Shown one piece after another: positions 27,815 to 37,199 of a DNA stretch of 64,000 bases (the stretch's first letter is position 1; every line of letters starts with the position of its first letter). A program made the position numbers and the translations under genes. The notes under the pieces are model-generated. The model had not been told where the DNA came from. It did no database searches and saw nothing but the letters and a program-made list of their open reading frames with translations. Source of the stretch: Pontibacter sp. Tf4 (GTDB taxonomy: Bacteria; Bacteroidota; Bacteroidia; Cytophagales; Hymenobacteraceae); assembly GCF_014212495.1 (NCBI RefSeq), contig NZ_JACKZC010000007.1, forward strand, positions 62,001 through 126,000, written 5' to 3'.

Positions 27815-28876
27815 ATGAAAGCAGAAGATTACCTGAAAGGCCGCGGTGCACAATATAATCCGGCTAATGTTTACCTGAAGCAGGAATATGTAGCAGCGCA
27901 CATAGAAGGCCTGGACGAGCCAATGATGAACAACGCTAAAACTGAATTTATAACAGGGTATCCGAAAACTATAGTTAACAAAATTGATAGCCCGGATCTG
28001 GGCATGGGCTATTCGCTGAACCCGTACCAAGGCTGTGAGCATGGTTGTGTGTACTGCTATGCCCGCAACACGCATCAGTACTGGGGCTATAGTGCCGGGC
28101 TGGATTTTGAGCGCAAAGTGATAGTAAAGGAAAATGCGCCGGAACTGCTTATAAAACAGCTCGAAAGCAAAAACTGGCAGGTAATGCCCATCATGCTGGC
28201 TGGCAACACCGACTGCTACCAGCCCATCGAAGCCAAAAAACTATTGACCCGCCGCATCCTCGAAATACTCCTGCAATACAAACACCCGGTCAGTATCATC
28301 ACCAAAAACGCGCTGATCCTCCGCGACCTCGACCTGCTGACCAAACTGAACAAGTTGGACCTGGTGCACGTGAACATCAGCATTACGACCCTCGACGAGA
28401 AACTACGCCAGAAACAGGAACCACGCACTGCCTCGGCCCTGAAAAGGCTGGAAGTAGTACGCCAGTTAAGTGCCGCTGGCATCCCTGTAAACGTAATGGT
28501 GGCGCCCATTATCCCCGGCCTCAATGATTCAGAAATTCCGCAGATCATAAAACAGGCTGCCGATGCCGGTGCCTGCAACGCCGCTTATACCATCGTCAGG
28601 CTGAACGGCGAGGTAGGGCCCCTTTTTGCTGACTGGGTAACACAGGCCTACCCGGACCGCGCACAAAAAATTCTGAACCAGGTAGCAGACTGCCACGGCG
28701 GACAACTAAACGACAGCCGGTTTGGCACCCGCATGCGCGGCGAAGGCAAATTTGCCGAAACCATAGCCAGGCTGTTCAATATAAGTAAGCACAAATACAT
28801 GTCCGGCCGGGCAACTAAGCCCTACAACTATAGCCACTTCTGCACCAGCAAAGGCAAGCAACTGGGTCTGTTTTAA
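27815..28876 (+). CDS. PA0069-family radical SAM protein
   Basis: The 353-residue protein has the radical SAM cluster motif CEHGCVYC (Cys74, Cys78, Cys81), which has C-x3-C-x2-C spacing. TIM-barrel segments typical of SplB-like and PA0069-family proteins follow (VSIITKNALILRDLDLL, VNVMVAPIIPGLND, FGTRMRGEG). Spore photoproduct lyase-like DNA repair has been suggested for relatives, but the reaction is not established. The ATG at 27815 is chosen over a TTG nine bases upstream. In-frame CTATAG copies encode Lys-Thr-Ile-Val, Gly-Tyr-Ser and Asn-Tyr-Ser. It is followed by a CCAGTGATTA repeat and block D. Confidence 0.88.
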   Translation: MKAEDYLKGRGAQYNPANVYLKQEYVAAHIEGLDEPMMNNAKTEFITGYPKTIVNKIDSPDLGMGYSLNPYQGCEHGCVYCYARNTHQYWGYSAGLDFERKVIVKENAPELLIKQLESKNWQVMPIMLAGNTDCYQPIEAKKLLTRRILEILLQYKHPVSIITKNALILRDLDLLTKLNKLDLVHVNISITTLDEKLRQKQEPRTASALKRLEVVRQLSAAGIPVNVMVAPIIPGLNDSEIPQIIKQAADAGACNAAYTIVRLNGEVGPLFADWVTQAYPDRAQKILNQVADCHGGQLNDSRFGTRMRGEGKFAETIARLFNISKHKYMSGRATKPYNYSHFCTSKGKQLGLF

Positions 28877-28885
28877 ATTTGACCA

Positions 28886-28925
28886 GTGATTAGAGGGATT
28901 TGACTGATTTTTATGATTGGGGTTA
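28886..28925 (+). repeat. CCAGTGATTA/GGATT AT-rich repeat copy
   Basis: GACCAGTGATTAGAGGGATT and the following TGATTTTTATGATT match both arms of the inverted repeat at 62074-62236. It sits 10 bases after the radical SAM stop codon. Confidence 0.6.
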
Positions 28926-28980
28926 TAGTTCTATAGTTGGAGCTATAGTTTATAGTTAATGATTAACACACCTAAGTTAT

Positions 28981-29757
28981 ACCTCACCCCATCCCTCTCC
29001 TAAAAACAGGAGAGGGAGTTTGTCTGAATCAGGATTTACAGGATTTAGGGATTTTCAGGATGAGGGCTTTTGCTATAGTTTGAGTTACAGTTCTATGGTT
29101 ACGGTTGGTCATCCCCCTACCCCCTTCAAAGGGGGACTTTTCTGCCCTTGCTATAGTTGGAACAGCTATAGTTTTATAGTTGCTGCTTTAACACCCCTGT
29201 AGTCCCCTCAAGGGGACAGTCTCTGTCTTACTATAGTTGAAGCCATAGTTCAGTTACAGACCATGAGCAGGCCAAGTTCACTTGGCCCCACGGAACTATA
29301 GCCATGAGTAAAACAGATCTGCATTGACTAAGAGCATGTACAAGCAACTATAACTTACCTATCAAACTGATATCAGTCTTTAGGTTGAGCGCCTCGAGAG
29401 GTTCCGGTGCCGTCAGGCATGGCGACGCAGGGGCCAAGGAAGCGAAAGCAGCGCGATGCCCGAAGACGGGGCCTCCCGGCCCAGGAGGGAGCCAACGAAA
29501 CTATAGAACTATAGGCTCTTAGAGCTCCCAGGATTGGAGGAAACTATAAAACAACGGCTTGGTCCAAATTGCAACTAACGTCAACTATAGCGCCAGACGC
29601 TAGCAGGAGCTGCGCACGCTGCGAGGTCATTATCATTAACTATAGCCAGCGCTAAAGGCAAGCCTATCCCTGCCGGATCAGTTTAGCCGGGAGACTTGAC
29701 ACCATACAAAGTCACGAGCGGGGACGCTTGCGCCAGCAATTGACAACTATAGCAAAA
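28981..29757 (+). repeat. Composite hairpin-repeat block D
   Basis: The gap between the radical SAM gene and pyrG holds no gene. It repeats the block B order: CCTCACCCC...CCTCTCC/GGAGAGGG, CTGAATCAGGATTTACAGGA, the CATCCCCCTACCCCCTTCAA module, CACCCCTGTAGTCCCCTCAA, the palindrome GGCCAAGT/ACTTGGCC (29270-29287), the structured element (29373-29493), GAGCTCCCAGGATT, the GCAGGAGCTGCGCACGCTGC module and the GTCACGAGCG...GCGCC module. CTATAG copies separate them. Confidence 0.85.
29373..29493 (+). repeat. Three-way-junction structured element, copy D
   Basis: P2 is TGCC-gtca-GGCA. P3 is TGGC/GCCA around GACGCAGGG, again a compensated change. P1 is the weakest of the five copies: the inner TTCC/GGAA and outer GCGC/GCGC pair, but the middle does not. 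Joints and distal hairpins are conserved. The copy is sense to the radical SAM gene upstream. Confidence 0.75.
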
Positions 29758-29803
29758 TTAACACAATGCCGCACCTCGCTGCCGGATAATCAAATAAAAG
29801 ATG

Positions 29804-29811
29804 TAACTTTG
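29804..29811 (+). promoter_or_regulatory. Candidate -7 box of pyrG-yidC
   Basis: TAACTTTG fits TAnnTTTG, 25 bases before the pyrG ATG, which predicts a leader of about 19 bases. No clear -33 element is seen at the usual spacing. Confidence 0.45.
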
Positions 29812-29836
29812 CAGCCCATACAGTTAAACCTAACTT

Positions 29837-31450
29837 ATGGCTACTAAATATATATTTGTTACCGGTGGTGTAACATCCTCCCTTGGTAAAGGCATTATTT
29901 CCGCTTCACTCGCTAAACTGCTGCAGGCAAGAGGGTTCTCTGTAACCATCCAGAAATTCGATCCTTACATTAACATAGATCCGGGTACCCTGAACCCGTA
30001 TGAGCACGGCGAATGCTATGTAACCGAAGATGGCGCCGAGACTGACCTGGACCTGGGCCACTACGAGCGTTTCCTGAATGTGCCTACCTCCCAGGCAAAC
30101 AACGTAACCACCGGCCGCATTTACTATAACGTAATTATGCAGGAGCGCGAGGGCGCCTACCTGGGCAAGACCGTGCAGGTTATTCCGCATATTACTGATG
30201 AGATAAAGCGCCGCATGCTGCTGTTAGGCCAGACCGGCGAGTATGATATTGTCATTACCGAAATTGGCGGCTGTGTAGGCGATATTGAGTCGTTGCCGTT
30301 TATTGAGGCCGTACGCCAGCTGCGCTGGGAGCTGGGTGTGAACGAAACCTGCGTGATACACTTGACTCTGGTACCTTACCTGAAAGCTGCCGGCGAATTG
30401 AAAACAAAACCAACCCAACATTCTGTCCGCGACCTGTCGGAAGCCGGTGTGCAGCCCGATATTCTGGTTTGCCGCTCGGAACACCACATTCCGGTAGAGC
30501 TACGCAAAAAAATAGCCCTTTTCTGTAACGTAAAGCAAAATTCGGTAATTGAGTCGCTGGATGCGGAAACGATCTACGATGTGCCGCTGATGATGCGCAA
30601 GGAAAAGCTGGACGAACGTGTGATCAGCAAACTGAAGCTGCCGCAGCGTGCCGAGCCGGAACTGGAACGATGGAAAGAATTCCTGGGTCGCCTTAAAAAC
30701 CCGACTGCGGAGGTAAATATCGGCTTGGTGGGCAAGTACGTAGAGCTGCCGGATGCTTATAAATCTATAGTAGAGGCGTTTGTACACGCGGGTGCTGCCA
30801 ACGAGTGTAAGGTAAACCTGAAGTGGTTCCAGTCAGAAACTATAAACGACGAGAACGTGGTGGCGACGCTGCAGGGCCTGGATGGTATTTTAGTAGCTCC
30901 TGGCTTTGGCGAGCGTGGTTTTAAAGGTAAACTGGAGGCTATCCGCTTTGCCCGCGAAAATAATGTGCCGTTCTTTGGCATTTGCCTTGGTATGCAGTGC
31001 GCAGCCGTGGAGTTTGCCCGCAACGTGCTGGGCCTGGAAGGCGCCAACTCTACCGAAATGGACGAGAATACCTCTCACCCGGTGATCGACCTGATGGAAG
31101 GCCAGAAAGAAATTACGCAGAAAGGGGGCACCATGCGCTTAGGTGCTTACAGCTGTGAACTTAAAAAGGGCTCAAAAGCTTTCTCTATTTACGGGAAGTC
31201 TAAAATTTCGGAACGCCACCGCCACCGCTATGAATTTAACAATGAGTATATTGCCGCTTTTGAAGAGGCCGGTATGATGGCAACCGGTATAAACCCGGAC
31301 ACCGGGCTGGTAGAAGTGATAGAGCTGCAGAGCCACCCGTGGTTTGTAGCGGCTCAGTACCATCCGGAGTTAAAAAGCACTGTTGTAAACCCGCACCCAT
31401 TGTTCACTAAATTTGTGAAAGCGGCCATGAACTATACAAAATCTAAATAA
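29837..31450 (+). CDS. pyrG: CTP synthase
   Basis: The 537-residue enzyme makes CTP from UTP, ATP and glutamine in the cytoplasm. The synthetase domain opens with [17 protein letters not shown] and spans about 1-270, with [20 protein letters not shown] as a strong family signature. The class I glutamine amidotransferase domain has the nucleophile Cys383 in [10 protein letters not shown]. The triad His is in AQYHPELKS near the C-terminus. The length is normal. The gene lies 28 bases upstream of yidC in the same direction and is probably co-transcribed with it. Confidence 0.98.
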   Translation: MATKYIFVTGGVTSSLGKGIISASLAKLLQARGFSVTIQKFDPYINIDPGTLNPYEHGECYVTEDGAETDLDLGHYERFLNVPTSQANNVTTGRIYYNVIMQEREGAYLGKTVQVIPHITDEIKRRMLLLGQTGEYDIVITEIGGCVGDIESLPFIEAVRQLRWELGVNETCVIHLTLVPYLKAAGELKTKPTQHSVRDLSEAGVQPDILVCRSEHHIPVELRKKIALFCNVKQNSVIESLDAETIYDVPLMMRKEKLDERVISKLKLPQRAEPELERWKEFLGRLKNPTAEVNIGLVGKYVELPDAYKSIVEAFVHAGAANECKVNLKWFQSETINDENVVATLQGLDGILVAPGFGERGFKGKLEAIRFARENNVPFFGICLGMQCAAVEFARNVLGLEGANSTEMDENTSHPVIDLMEGQKEITQKGGTMRLGAYSCELKKGSKAFSIYGKSKISERHRHRYEFNNEYIAAFEEAGMMATGINPDTGLVEVIELQSHPWFVAAQYHPELKSTVVNPHPLFTKFVKAAMNYTKSK

Positions 31451-31478
31451 CACCTATAACACATTACACTTTTATTAA

Positions 31479-33317
31479 ATGGATAGAAATCAAGCTATTG
31501 GCTTCGGACTGATTGCCCTGCTGCTACTCGCCTACTCGTTCTTTTTTGCGGGTACCGATGAGCAGGCCACTACGCCACAGGCAACAGAGCAGGTAGCCAA
31601 TGTAGAACAGGCGCCTCTTACCACTACAGCCCCCGACGACTCGCTGGCGCAGGCGAAACGCGCAGCTACCCTGGGCTCTTTTGCTACGGCAGCCACCGGC
31701 CAGGCCACTACTACCACCCTCGAGAACCAGAACATCCGTGTTACGCTTACCTCTAAAGGCGGGCAGGTAGAAGAAGTATTGCTGAAGAACTATAAGACCT
31801 ACCAGGGCGAGCCACTGGTGCTTTTTGACAAGGAAAGTAACAAGACCGATGTAGCCTTTACTACCAAAGATGGTAAGGTTATCAAATTGTCGGACCTGTA
31901 CTTCACCGCTTCTGAGGTAAAAAAAGGTACGGATAAGGATGTAAGCACGCAGGTAATTACGTTCCGTGCCGATGTGGGCAATGGCCAGTACATTGAGCAG
32001 ACGTATACCCTGTATGATGAGACCTTCCAGGTGGGTTATGCCCTGCACTTTGAAGGCCTGCAAAGCCAGCTGAGCGGCAAAAACCTGACCTTTACCTGGA
32101 CAGACCGCATTAAGCAGCTGGAGCGCGACATTAAGCAGAACCGTGCCAAAACAACGCTTAACTATGCTACTGTTGAGGACGGTTACGACCACCTGTCTAT
32201 CTCCGAAGAGAAAGAAACCCTTGACCTGAACGAGCCGGTAAAATGGGTGGCCAACAAGCAGAACTTCTTTACAGCCGGTATTATAGCCGACGAGGCTTTT
32301 GCCGGTGCCAAGCTGCAGTCCGAAACCAACCCTGCCGATACCACTATAGTTAAAACGCTGGCCACGCAGGCACTCATCCCAGCCGACGATGTGCTGAAAG
32401 GCGGCGCGGAGTTTATGTACTACTTCGGCCCGAACGACTATAAGATACTAAAGAACATAGGCGATAATTTTGAGAAGAACCTGGACCTGGGCTGGGGTAT
32501 TTTTGCCTGGGTAAACAAGTGGCTCATCATCCCGGCATTCGACTTCCTGGAGAACTACATCGGCAACTATGGTATCATCATTATCCTGCTGGTACTTTAT
32601 ATTAAAACGCTGCTGTTCCCGCTTACTTACAAGTCGTTCTACTCTATGGCAAAAATGAAGGTGCTGAAACCTGAAATTGATGCTATTAAAGAGCGTAACG
32701 ACGGCGACATGCAGAAAACGCAGATGGAGACCATGAAGCTCTACAACGAAATGGGCGTGAACCCGCTGAGCGGCTGTATCCCGATGCTGTTGCAGATCCC
32801 GATCCTGTTTGCGATGTTCAACTTCTTCCCGAACTCGATCGAACTGCGCCAGGAGCCCTTCCTGTGGGCAACCGACCTTTCGACCTACGACGTATTTGCC
32901 AAACTGCCGTTCACCATTCCGTTTTATGGCGACCACGTGAGTATGTTTACCTTGCTGATGACGGCTTCCACGATCCTGTACACTTGGTCTAACAACCAGA
33001 TGAACGCCCAGATGCAGGGTGCCATGAAGTTCTATAGTTACCTGATGCCGGTTATCTTTATGTTCGTACTGAACTCGTTCCCGGCAGGTCTGTCGTTCTA
33101 CTACTTTGTTTCCAACATGGTAACATTTGGTCAGCAGGCCATTATCCGCCGTTTTGTGGATGAAGGCAAAGTGCGCGCTAAACTGGAAGACAACAAAGAG
33201 AAACGCAAAGACAAAAAGAAAACAGGTGGCCCGTCGTTTACCGAGCGTATGCAGGAAGCAATGCGCTTAGCCGCTGAAAAAGAACAGCAGAAAAAGAACA
33301 AAGGCGCTAAAAAATAA
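31479..33317 (+). CDS. yidC: Membrane protein insertase YidC
   Basis: The 612-residue inner-membrane insertase has an N-terminal membrane anchor (residues 6-24, IGFGLIALLLLAYSFFF). A large periplasmic beta domain runs to about residue 345, and the conserved Oxa1/YidC core follows with segments such as YGIIIILLVLYIKTLLFPLT, SGCIPMLLQIPILFAMFNFF and FPAGLSFYYFVSNMVTFGQQ. The C-terminal tail is very basic (KEKRKDKKKTGG and QQKKNKGAKK), as expected for ribosome contact. The length is in the usual range for Bacteroidota. It follows pyrG closely and is closed by a strong hairpin terminator. Confidence 0.97.
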   Translation: MDRNQAIGFGLIALLLLAYSFFFAGTDEQATTPQATEQVANVEQAPLTTTAPDDSLAQAKRAATLGSFATAATGQATTTTLENQNIRVTLTSKGGQVEEVLLKNYKTYQGEPLVLFDKESNKTDVAFTTKDGKVIKLSDLYFTASEVKKGTDKDVSTQVITFRADVGNGQYIEQTYTLYDETFQVGYALHFEGLQSQLSGKNLTFTWTDRIKQLERDIKQNRAKTTLNYATVEDGYDHLSISEEKETLDLNEPVKWVANKQNFFTAGIIADEAFAGAKLQSETNPADTTIVKTLATQALIPADDVLKGGAEFMYYFGPNDYKILKNIGDNFEKNLDLGWGIFAWVNKWLIIPAFDFLENYIGNYGIIIILLVLYIKTLLFPLTYKSFYSMAKMKVLKPEIDAIKERNDGDMQKTQMETMKLYNEMGVNPLSGCIPMLLQIPILFAMFNFFPNSIELRQEPFLWATDLSTYDVFAKLPFTIPFYGDHVSMFTLLMTASTILYTWSNNQMNAQMQGAMKFYSYLMPVIFMFVLNSFPAGLSFYYFVSNMVTFGQQAIIRRFVDEGKVRAKLEDNKEKRKDKKKTGGPSFTERMQEAMRLAAEKEQQKKNKGAKK

Positions 33318-33341
33318 GCCTCAGGTTTTCTGATTTATACA

Positions 33342-33379
33342 CAAAAAGCCCGCCTGCACTTGCAGACGGGCTTTTTGTT
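33342..33379 (+). terminator. Terminator of pyrG-yidC
   Basis: AAAAAGCCCG and CGGGCTTTTT enclose CTGCA/TGCAG, giving a long stem with T and A tracts at both ends. It lies 25 bases after yidC and overlaps the upstream region of the next lipoprotein gene. Confidence 0.9.
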
Positions 33380-33428
33380 TGACTATACTTGCCGCAGTAT
33401 CGTATGTAGGACTACAAACTATAAAACT

Positions 33429-34013
33429 ATGCATCAGAACCTGAAATATGCCCTTTTGCTGCTTTCAGCAACTATAGCCGTTGCCTGCAACTCCAACTCC
33501 GACGAAGACAAAGGCCTGGCAAGCACACACCCCAAACTGGAAAAACAACTTCACCGCGACTCTGTCAACGCAGCCACACATCCCAAAGAAGACCTTGACC
33601 AATACGAGCACTACCGCATCACTACCGAAGAATATATGAACAGTGGCAACTATAACGTGCCCAATATGTTCCGGGGTAAGCTGGCCCCTATTGATGAGGA
33701 AAGCCACAAAGATGCCCGTAGCTTTAAAATTGCCCTGCGCGAAGGCATGGCCAAAGGCGTAAATTTTGCCGGGAAATATACAGTGGTAAGCGTTGGGTGC
33801 GGCACCACCTGCCAGCAGCATTTTATAGTTGACCGCGAAACAGGCAAGATCGTGGAGAAGATACAAAGCAGCGTAGGTGCCAAGTTCAGTGAGAACAGCC
33901 GCATTTTTATAGTTAACCCACCCGACTCTACCCTAAACTACAAGGAATGCAACTACTGCACACCCGAAGTGTACGAAATGCAAAACGGCAAACTGGTAAA
34001 AGTAAAAAAGTGA
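33429..34013 (+). CDS. Lipoprotein of unknown function
   Basis: The 194-residue precursor has a lipoprotein signal (MHQNLKYALLLLSATIAVAC) with the lipidated Cys at 20. The mature part is hydrophilic, then contains a compact domain with KIALREGMAKGVNFAGKYTV, SVGCGTTCQQHFIVDRETGK and a Cys pair in CNYCTPEVYEM. Four Cys residues in the mature protein suggest two disulfides. The family name is not recalled with certainty. The ATG at 33429 has an AACTATAAAACT leader; the longer frame would start inside the yidC terminator. It stands alone; a periplasmic-side location is inferred. Confidence 0.75.
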   Translation: MHQNLKYALLLLSATIAVACNSNSDEDKGLASTHPKLEKQLHRDSVNAATHPKEDLDQYEHYRITTEEYMNSGNYNVPNMFRGKLAPIDEESHKDARSFKIALREGMAKGVNFAGKYTVVSVGCGTTCQQHFIVDRETGKIVEKIQSSVGAKFSENSRIFIVNPPDSTLNYKECNYCTPEVYEMQNGKLVKVKK

Positions 34014-34220
34014 AGACATTTAGAAAGATTGAAAGTTAGAAAGTTAGAAAATCTGGCTTCGTAGTGTGCTATACTTTATAACTCCGCCGCTAAAATATAG
34101 TTTGAGCCGGGACAAACGAGGGTTCACAGCTGAACCTGATATTATAACTATAGCTCTATAGTTGCCCGGCTCAACATTTCTAATTTCTAATTTTTAATTT
34201 CTAATTCATAATTGGTAAAG

Positions 34221-34709
34221 ATGCTCCATACCTTACTTAATATAACAAAACAACTGATCACTCTAACTATAGTTGTGTTGAGTATGGCTTTGCTGGGTTG
34301 CAAAAGCGCTGAAACTATAGGCACAGTTACGGAAGCTGAAGAGCCGCTGTTGGTTTACCGGAAATCGCCGTGCTATGGTCCCTGCCCTGCCTACGAGGCT
34401 ACCATCTATAGCACAGGCAAGGTGCTGTTTGCTCCCTTTAAATACACACCTGTTACAGACACCATCACTTTCCAGCTTTCGGAAAAAGAACTGAAGAAAC
34501 TGCAGACCAACCTCGATAAATTAAACTATAGCAAGCTCCAAAAGCTGTACAAAACCAGCTGGACCGACATGCCGGCCACACACCTGTATTTTTACCAGTC
34601 AGGCAAAGAAGTAAAACACATCAAACATCAGGAAGGCGGCCCAGAGGAATTGATCCGGTTTATAGATGAGGTGCATGCACTGCTCTGGAAGCATGTGCAA
34701 GGTAAATGA
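34221..34709 (+). CDS. DUF6438-type lipoprotein
   Basis: The 162-residue precursor has a lipoprotein signal with Cys27 in SMALLGCKS. The mature domain contains the signature RKSPCYGPCPAYEATIYSTG followed by beta strands and DMPATHLYFYQSGKEVKHIK, which fits DUF6438 lipoproteins of Bacteroidota. Function is unknown. The ATG at 34221 is preferred over a TTG nine bases upstream. Three CTATAG copies are read in frame (Leu-Thr-Ile-Val, Glu-Thr-Ile-Gly, Tyr-Ser). Upstream is a run of AATTTCTA-like octamers (34178-34219). Confidence 0.78.
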   Translation: MLHTLLNITKQLITLTIVVLSMALLGCKSAETIGTVTEAEEPLLVYRKSPCYGPCPAYEATIYSTGKVLFAPFKYTPVTDTITFQLSEKELKKLQTNLDKLNYSKLQKLYKTSWTDMPATHLYFYQSGKEVKHIKHQEGGPEELIRFIDEVHALLWKHVQGK

Positions 34710-35085
34710 AAACAGCTTCGAAAGAATTTGTACAGTTGGTGAATGGTACTAAAGCCTTTCCGTGTTATACGGGTACAACACGGATAACCTCACCGCACAA
34801 AAAGGCTTTACACGCCAGGTTCACATTTCAGGCTACTATCTACGCTTCCTGAAAGGCTATTTGGTTTACATTGCTAACCTATTCCAACCGATGCAATTAT
34901 TTTTCACCAAACAGGATAACTAAATAGTAAAATGCAGATACATTTTTTATATTTATATAGGGTGGTTCGGGATATAATACATCTTGTGGGCTATAGTGAA
35001 TCAGTAGCTTAAAACAACACCACACATAGTGCAGATTAACAGGAGTAGTACTCCTGTTATACCATAGTTGTGTCAAATAAGAAGC
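34710..35085. other. Gap with two hairpins, no supported gene
   Basis: The gap between two lipoprotein genes contains a strong nested inverted repeat. TAAAGCCTTT (34750-34759) pairs with AAAGGCTTTA (34801-34810), and inside it CCGTGTT pairs with AACACGG. A second hairpin TTCAGG/CCTGAA lies near 34830-34856. Neither has a T run. A 48-codon frame starting at 34706 and overlapping the previous stop is not supported by any feature. The right half is AT-rich and probably holds the promoter of the next gene. Confidence 0.5.
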
Positions 35086-35688
35086 ATGAAAACACTCTTA
35101 GCCATACTTAGTTTAACGGCTCTTTTTTCTTGTAGCTACGTTTCAGAAAAGGAAACAGAAAGTACAACTACCAATCAAACTTCAGAAATACCTCTGCCAG
35201 TTACAGCAGAAGAAGATACATTAAGGATACCATCACATCAGTATTATTTAGCAGACTTAAGCCAACAGGAGATAGTAAGGCTTATATTAAAAGACAGCCT
35301 TCAGCCAGCGGACAACCATGTGACGTTTGCCCTAATGGATTCGTTAAGCTCTTCCAATAAAGCAACCAGAGATTCAGTATTTCCTGCCTTCAAAGTTGTT
35401 GTAGAAAAGTCAGACGGTGCTTTATCTGAAGTTGTAGGACTTTACGCAATGAAATATGTGGAAGCTTACCCGAAAGAGTTCGCTGAAAGATACTCGTGCT
35501 GTCCTGTTGAGCTATCTCAACTGACCAACTATATTGGGTACGAAATTATGATGTCAGAAGAGCCAACATCTGAATACAAGCAGCTCTTTGAGAAAATAAA
35601 TCAGAAGTATCCGAAGTACGAGCAAGAAAAAAGTATACAAGCCTTTAAAGAGAAGCTTGTAGCATACATGCAGGAATTTGAAGAATAA
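35086..35688 (+). CDS. Lipoprotein of unknown function, AT-rich gene
   Basis: The 200-residue precursor begins MKTLLAILSLTALFSC, a lipoprotein signal with Cys16 lipidated. A Thr/Glu/Ser-rich linker follows, then a helical domain with SQQEIVRLILKDSLQP, ALSEVVGLYAMKYVEAYP and CCPVELSQLTNYIGYEI. No family is recognised. The gene is visibly richer in A and T than its neighbours, as is the small gene after it, which may mark a recently acquired patch. The ATG at 35086 is clear; an in-frame TTG 18 bases upstream would spoil the signal peptide. Confidence 0.75.
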   Translation: MKTLLAILSLTALFSCSYVSEKETESTTTNQTSEIPLPVTAEEDTLRIPSHQYYLADLSQQEIVRLILKDSLQPADNHVTFALMDSLSSSNKATRDSVFPAFKVVVEKSDGALSEVVGLYAMKYVEAYPKEFAERYSCCPVELSQLTNYIGYEIMMSEEPTSEYKQLFEKINQKYPKYEQEKSIQAFKEKLVAYMQEFEE

Positions 35689-35867
35689 AGAATTACTTAA
35701 CACAACACGAGCTTCACGGTAGCTGCGCCACCGCAAAGCCTAATCCGCTGTAACTAATTAAAATTATAAATTAAGGTGGCTAATGATAGTACACAAAAGA
35801 CCGTGCTATCAATGTATAATCTTAAAGTTTAACACCTTATAACCCATAAAGAAGAAAGTAAATACTG

Positions 35868-36053
35868 ATGCAGGTAGTGTATTCATTAGTTTCATTTTTA
35901 GTAGGCTTTGTAATTCTTTACATAACTTATAAAGATGAAAAGGCTCGTAAACCCTCACTATCAGTAAGCTATATTATGCATTTAAAAGGGTATATAGGCG
36001 GTATAGCATTTATACTAATTGGCATTATGCTTTTGAAAGAAGGGGTAGAATAA
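35868..36053 (+). CDS. Small two-helix membrane protein
   Basis: The 61-residue protein consists of a hydrophobic helix (VVYSLVSFLVGFVILYITY), a charged turn (KDEKARKP), a short stretch and a second helix (GYIGGIAFILIGIMLL). It is probably an inner-membrane microprotein with both ends on the same side. No family is recognised. It lies in the same AT-rich patch as the lipoprotein before it, with its own leader of about 180 bases. Confidence is limited by size, but the regular two-helix layout argues against chance. Confidence 0.55.
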   Translation: MQVVYSLVSFLVGFVILYITYKDEKARKPSLSVSYIMHLKGYIGGIAFILIGIMLLKEGVE

Positions 36054-36128
36054 TTTCTTACAACACTATATAAAATACACATCAGCGTATTTTATACCAA
36101 TCCGTTAAAAACACTAACTATACAGCAT

Positions 36129-36166
36129 CAAAAATGCCGGACCAAACTTTGCCCGGCATTTTTGAT
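36129..36166 (+). terminator. Hairpin terminator before the VIT gene
   Basis: AAAAATGCCGG and CCGGCATTTTT (with a GC mismatch near the loop) flank ACCAAACTTTG and end in T residues. It ends the AT-rich patch and probably closes the small membrane-protein gene. Confidence 0.8.
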
Positions 36167-36194
36167 TTCACGGTGTTCTGCGTACCTTAAGTGC

Positions 36195-36920
36195 ATGGCG
36201 CACAACGAAAAATCGGCACATCAGCTGTTCTCTAAGTTTCAGGAGTACCTTGCCCAGTTTGTGTATGGCGGCATAGATGGCTGCGTTACCACGTTTGCAG
36301 TTGTGGCTGGTGCTGTAGGCGCTAACCTCGAGAGCTCTGTTATCATTATTCTCGGGTTTGCCAACCTGCTTGCCGATGGTTTCTCGATGTCGGTAGGTGC
36401 TTATTTGTCGGCCAAATCGGAGCGCGACAACTACGACAAGCACAAACGCACCGAGTATTTCGAGATTGAGAACTACCCCGCTATTGAGAAGGAAGAGGTA
36501 CGGGATATTTACCGCGCCAAAGGCTTTGAGGGAGAGCTGCTGGAGCAGGTGGTAGCCGTTATTACCCAGGATAAAGAACGCTGGGCCAACGAAATGATGG
36601 CCAATGAGCTGGAGCTTATCCGAGACAGCAAATCCCCGTTTGCCATTGGGGTCGTCACCTATAGTTCATTTCTGCTGATCGGGTTCATTCCGCTGCTGGT
36701 CTATCTGTGGGATTACGTGTTGGGCTTTCCCGGCGATGTGTTTCTGTGGGCCTGTACGCTTACCTTCCTCGGTTTCGGCGTTATTGGTTTCCTGAAGAGC
36801 TACGTGACAGGCGTAAACCGTTGGCGCGGCATTCTGGAGACGGTTACACTGGGTGCCCTGGCTGCCGGCGTCGCTTTTATAGTTGGCGATCTGTTGGAGC
36901 GCTGGATCACGGGAAGTTAA
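36195..36920 (+). CDS. VIT1/CCC1-family transporter
   Basis: The 241-residue inner-membrane protein belongs to the VIT1/CCC1 family, which exports or sequesters Fe2+ or Mn2+. The first helix region YGGIDGCVTTFAVVAGAVGA and the second ILGFANLLADGFSMSVGAYL are hallmark sequences with conserved polar residues. A cytoplasmic metal-binding-like helical domain follows (SERDNYDKHKRTEYFE to NELELI). Three more membrane helices lie in the last 90 residues. The ATG at 36195 fits the family; the upstream extension overlaps the terminator. Metal specificity cannot be told. Confidence 0.88.
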   Translation: MAHNEKSAHQLFSKFQEYLAQFVYGGIDGCVTTFAVVAGAVGANLESSVIIILGFANLLADGFSMSVGAYLSAKSERDNYDKHKRTEYFEIENYPAIEKEEVRDIYRAKGFEGELLEQVVAVITQDKERWANEMMANELELIRDSKSPFAIGVVTYSSFLLIGFIPLLVYLWDYVLGFPGDVFLWACTLTFLGFGVIGFLKSYVTGVNRWRGILETVTLGALAAGVAFIVGDLLERWITGS

Positions 36921-37199
36921 GCGGTTTAAGCGTTTCAGAGTTTGGAAGTTGCACTTTGTACTAACTCCGGAACACAAAACTATCGTTATTGCCTGGCTAT
37001 AGTTCGTTCAGTTCCGATGCAGCCTGCCTCCTTTTTCAGGGACTTTTGCTAAAAAATAGCGCCATTCCTACTCTATCCTGCCGCTCATCAAATTGCAGTT
37101 CAAATAACTCCTCCACCCTACGGTCGTAGAACTATAGGGCAGTATCATTTATTTTACTGTCTTCAAAAAAGCTATTACACTATATCATATTTATCAGAT

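Noticed and set aside
34706..34852. 48-codon frame overlapping the stop of the DUF6438 gene
   Set aside because: It spans the nested inverted repeat, has no recognisable domain and no independent support beyond the ATGA overlap.
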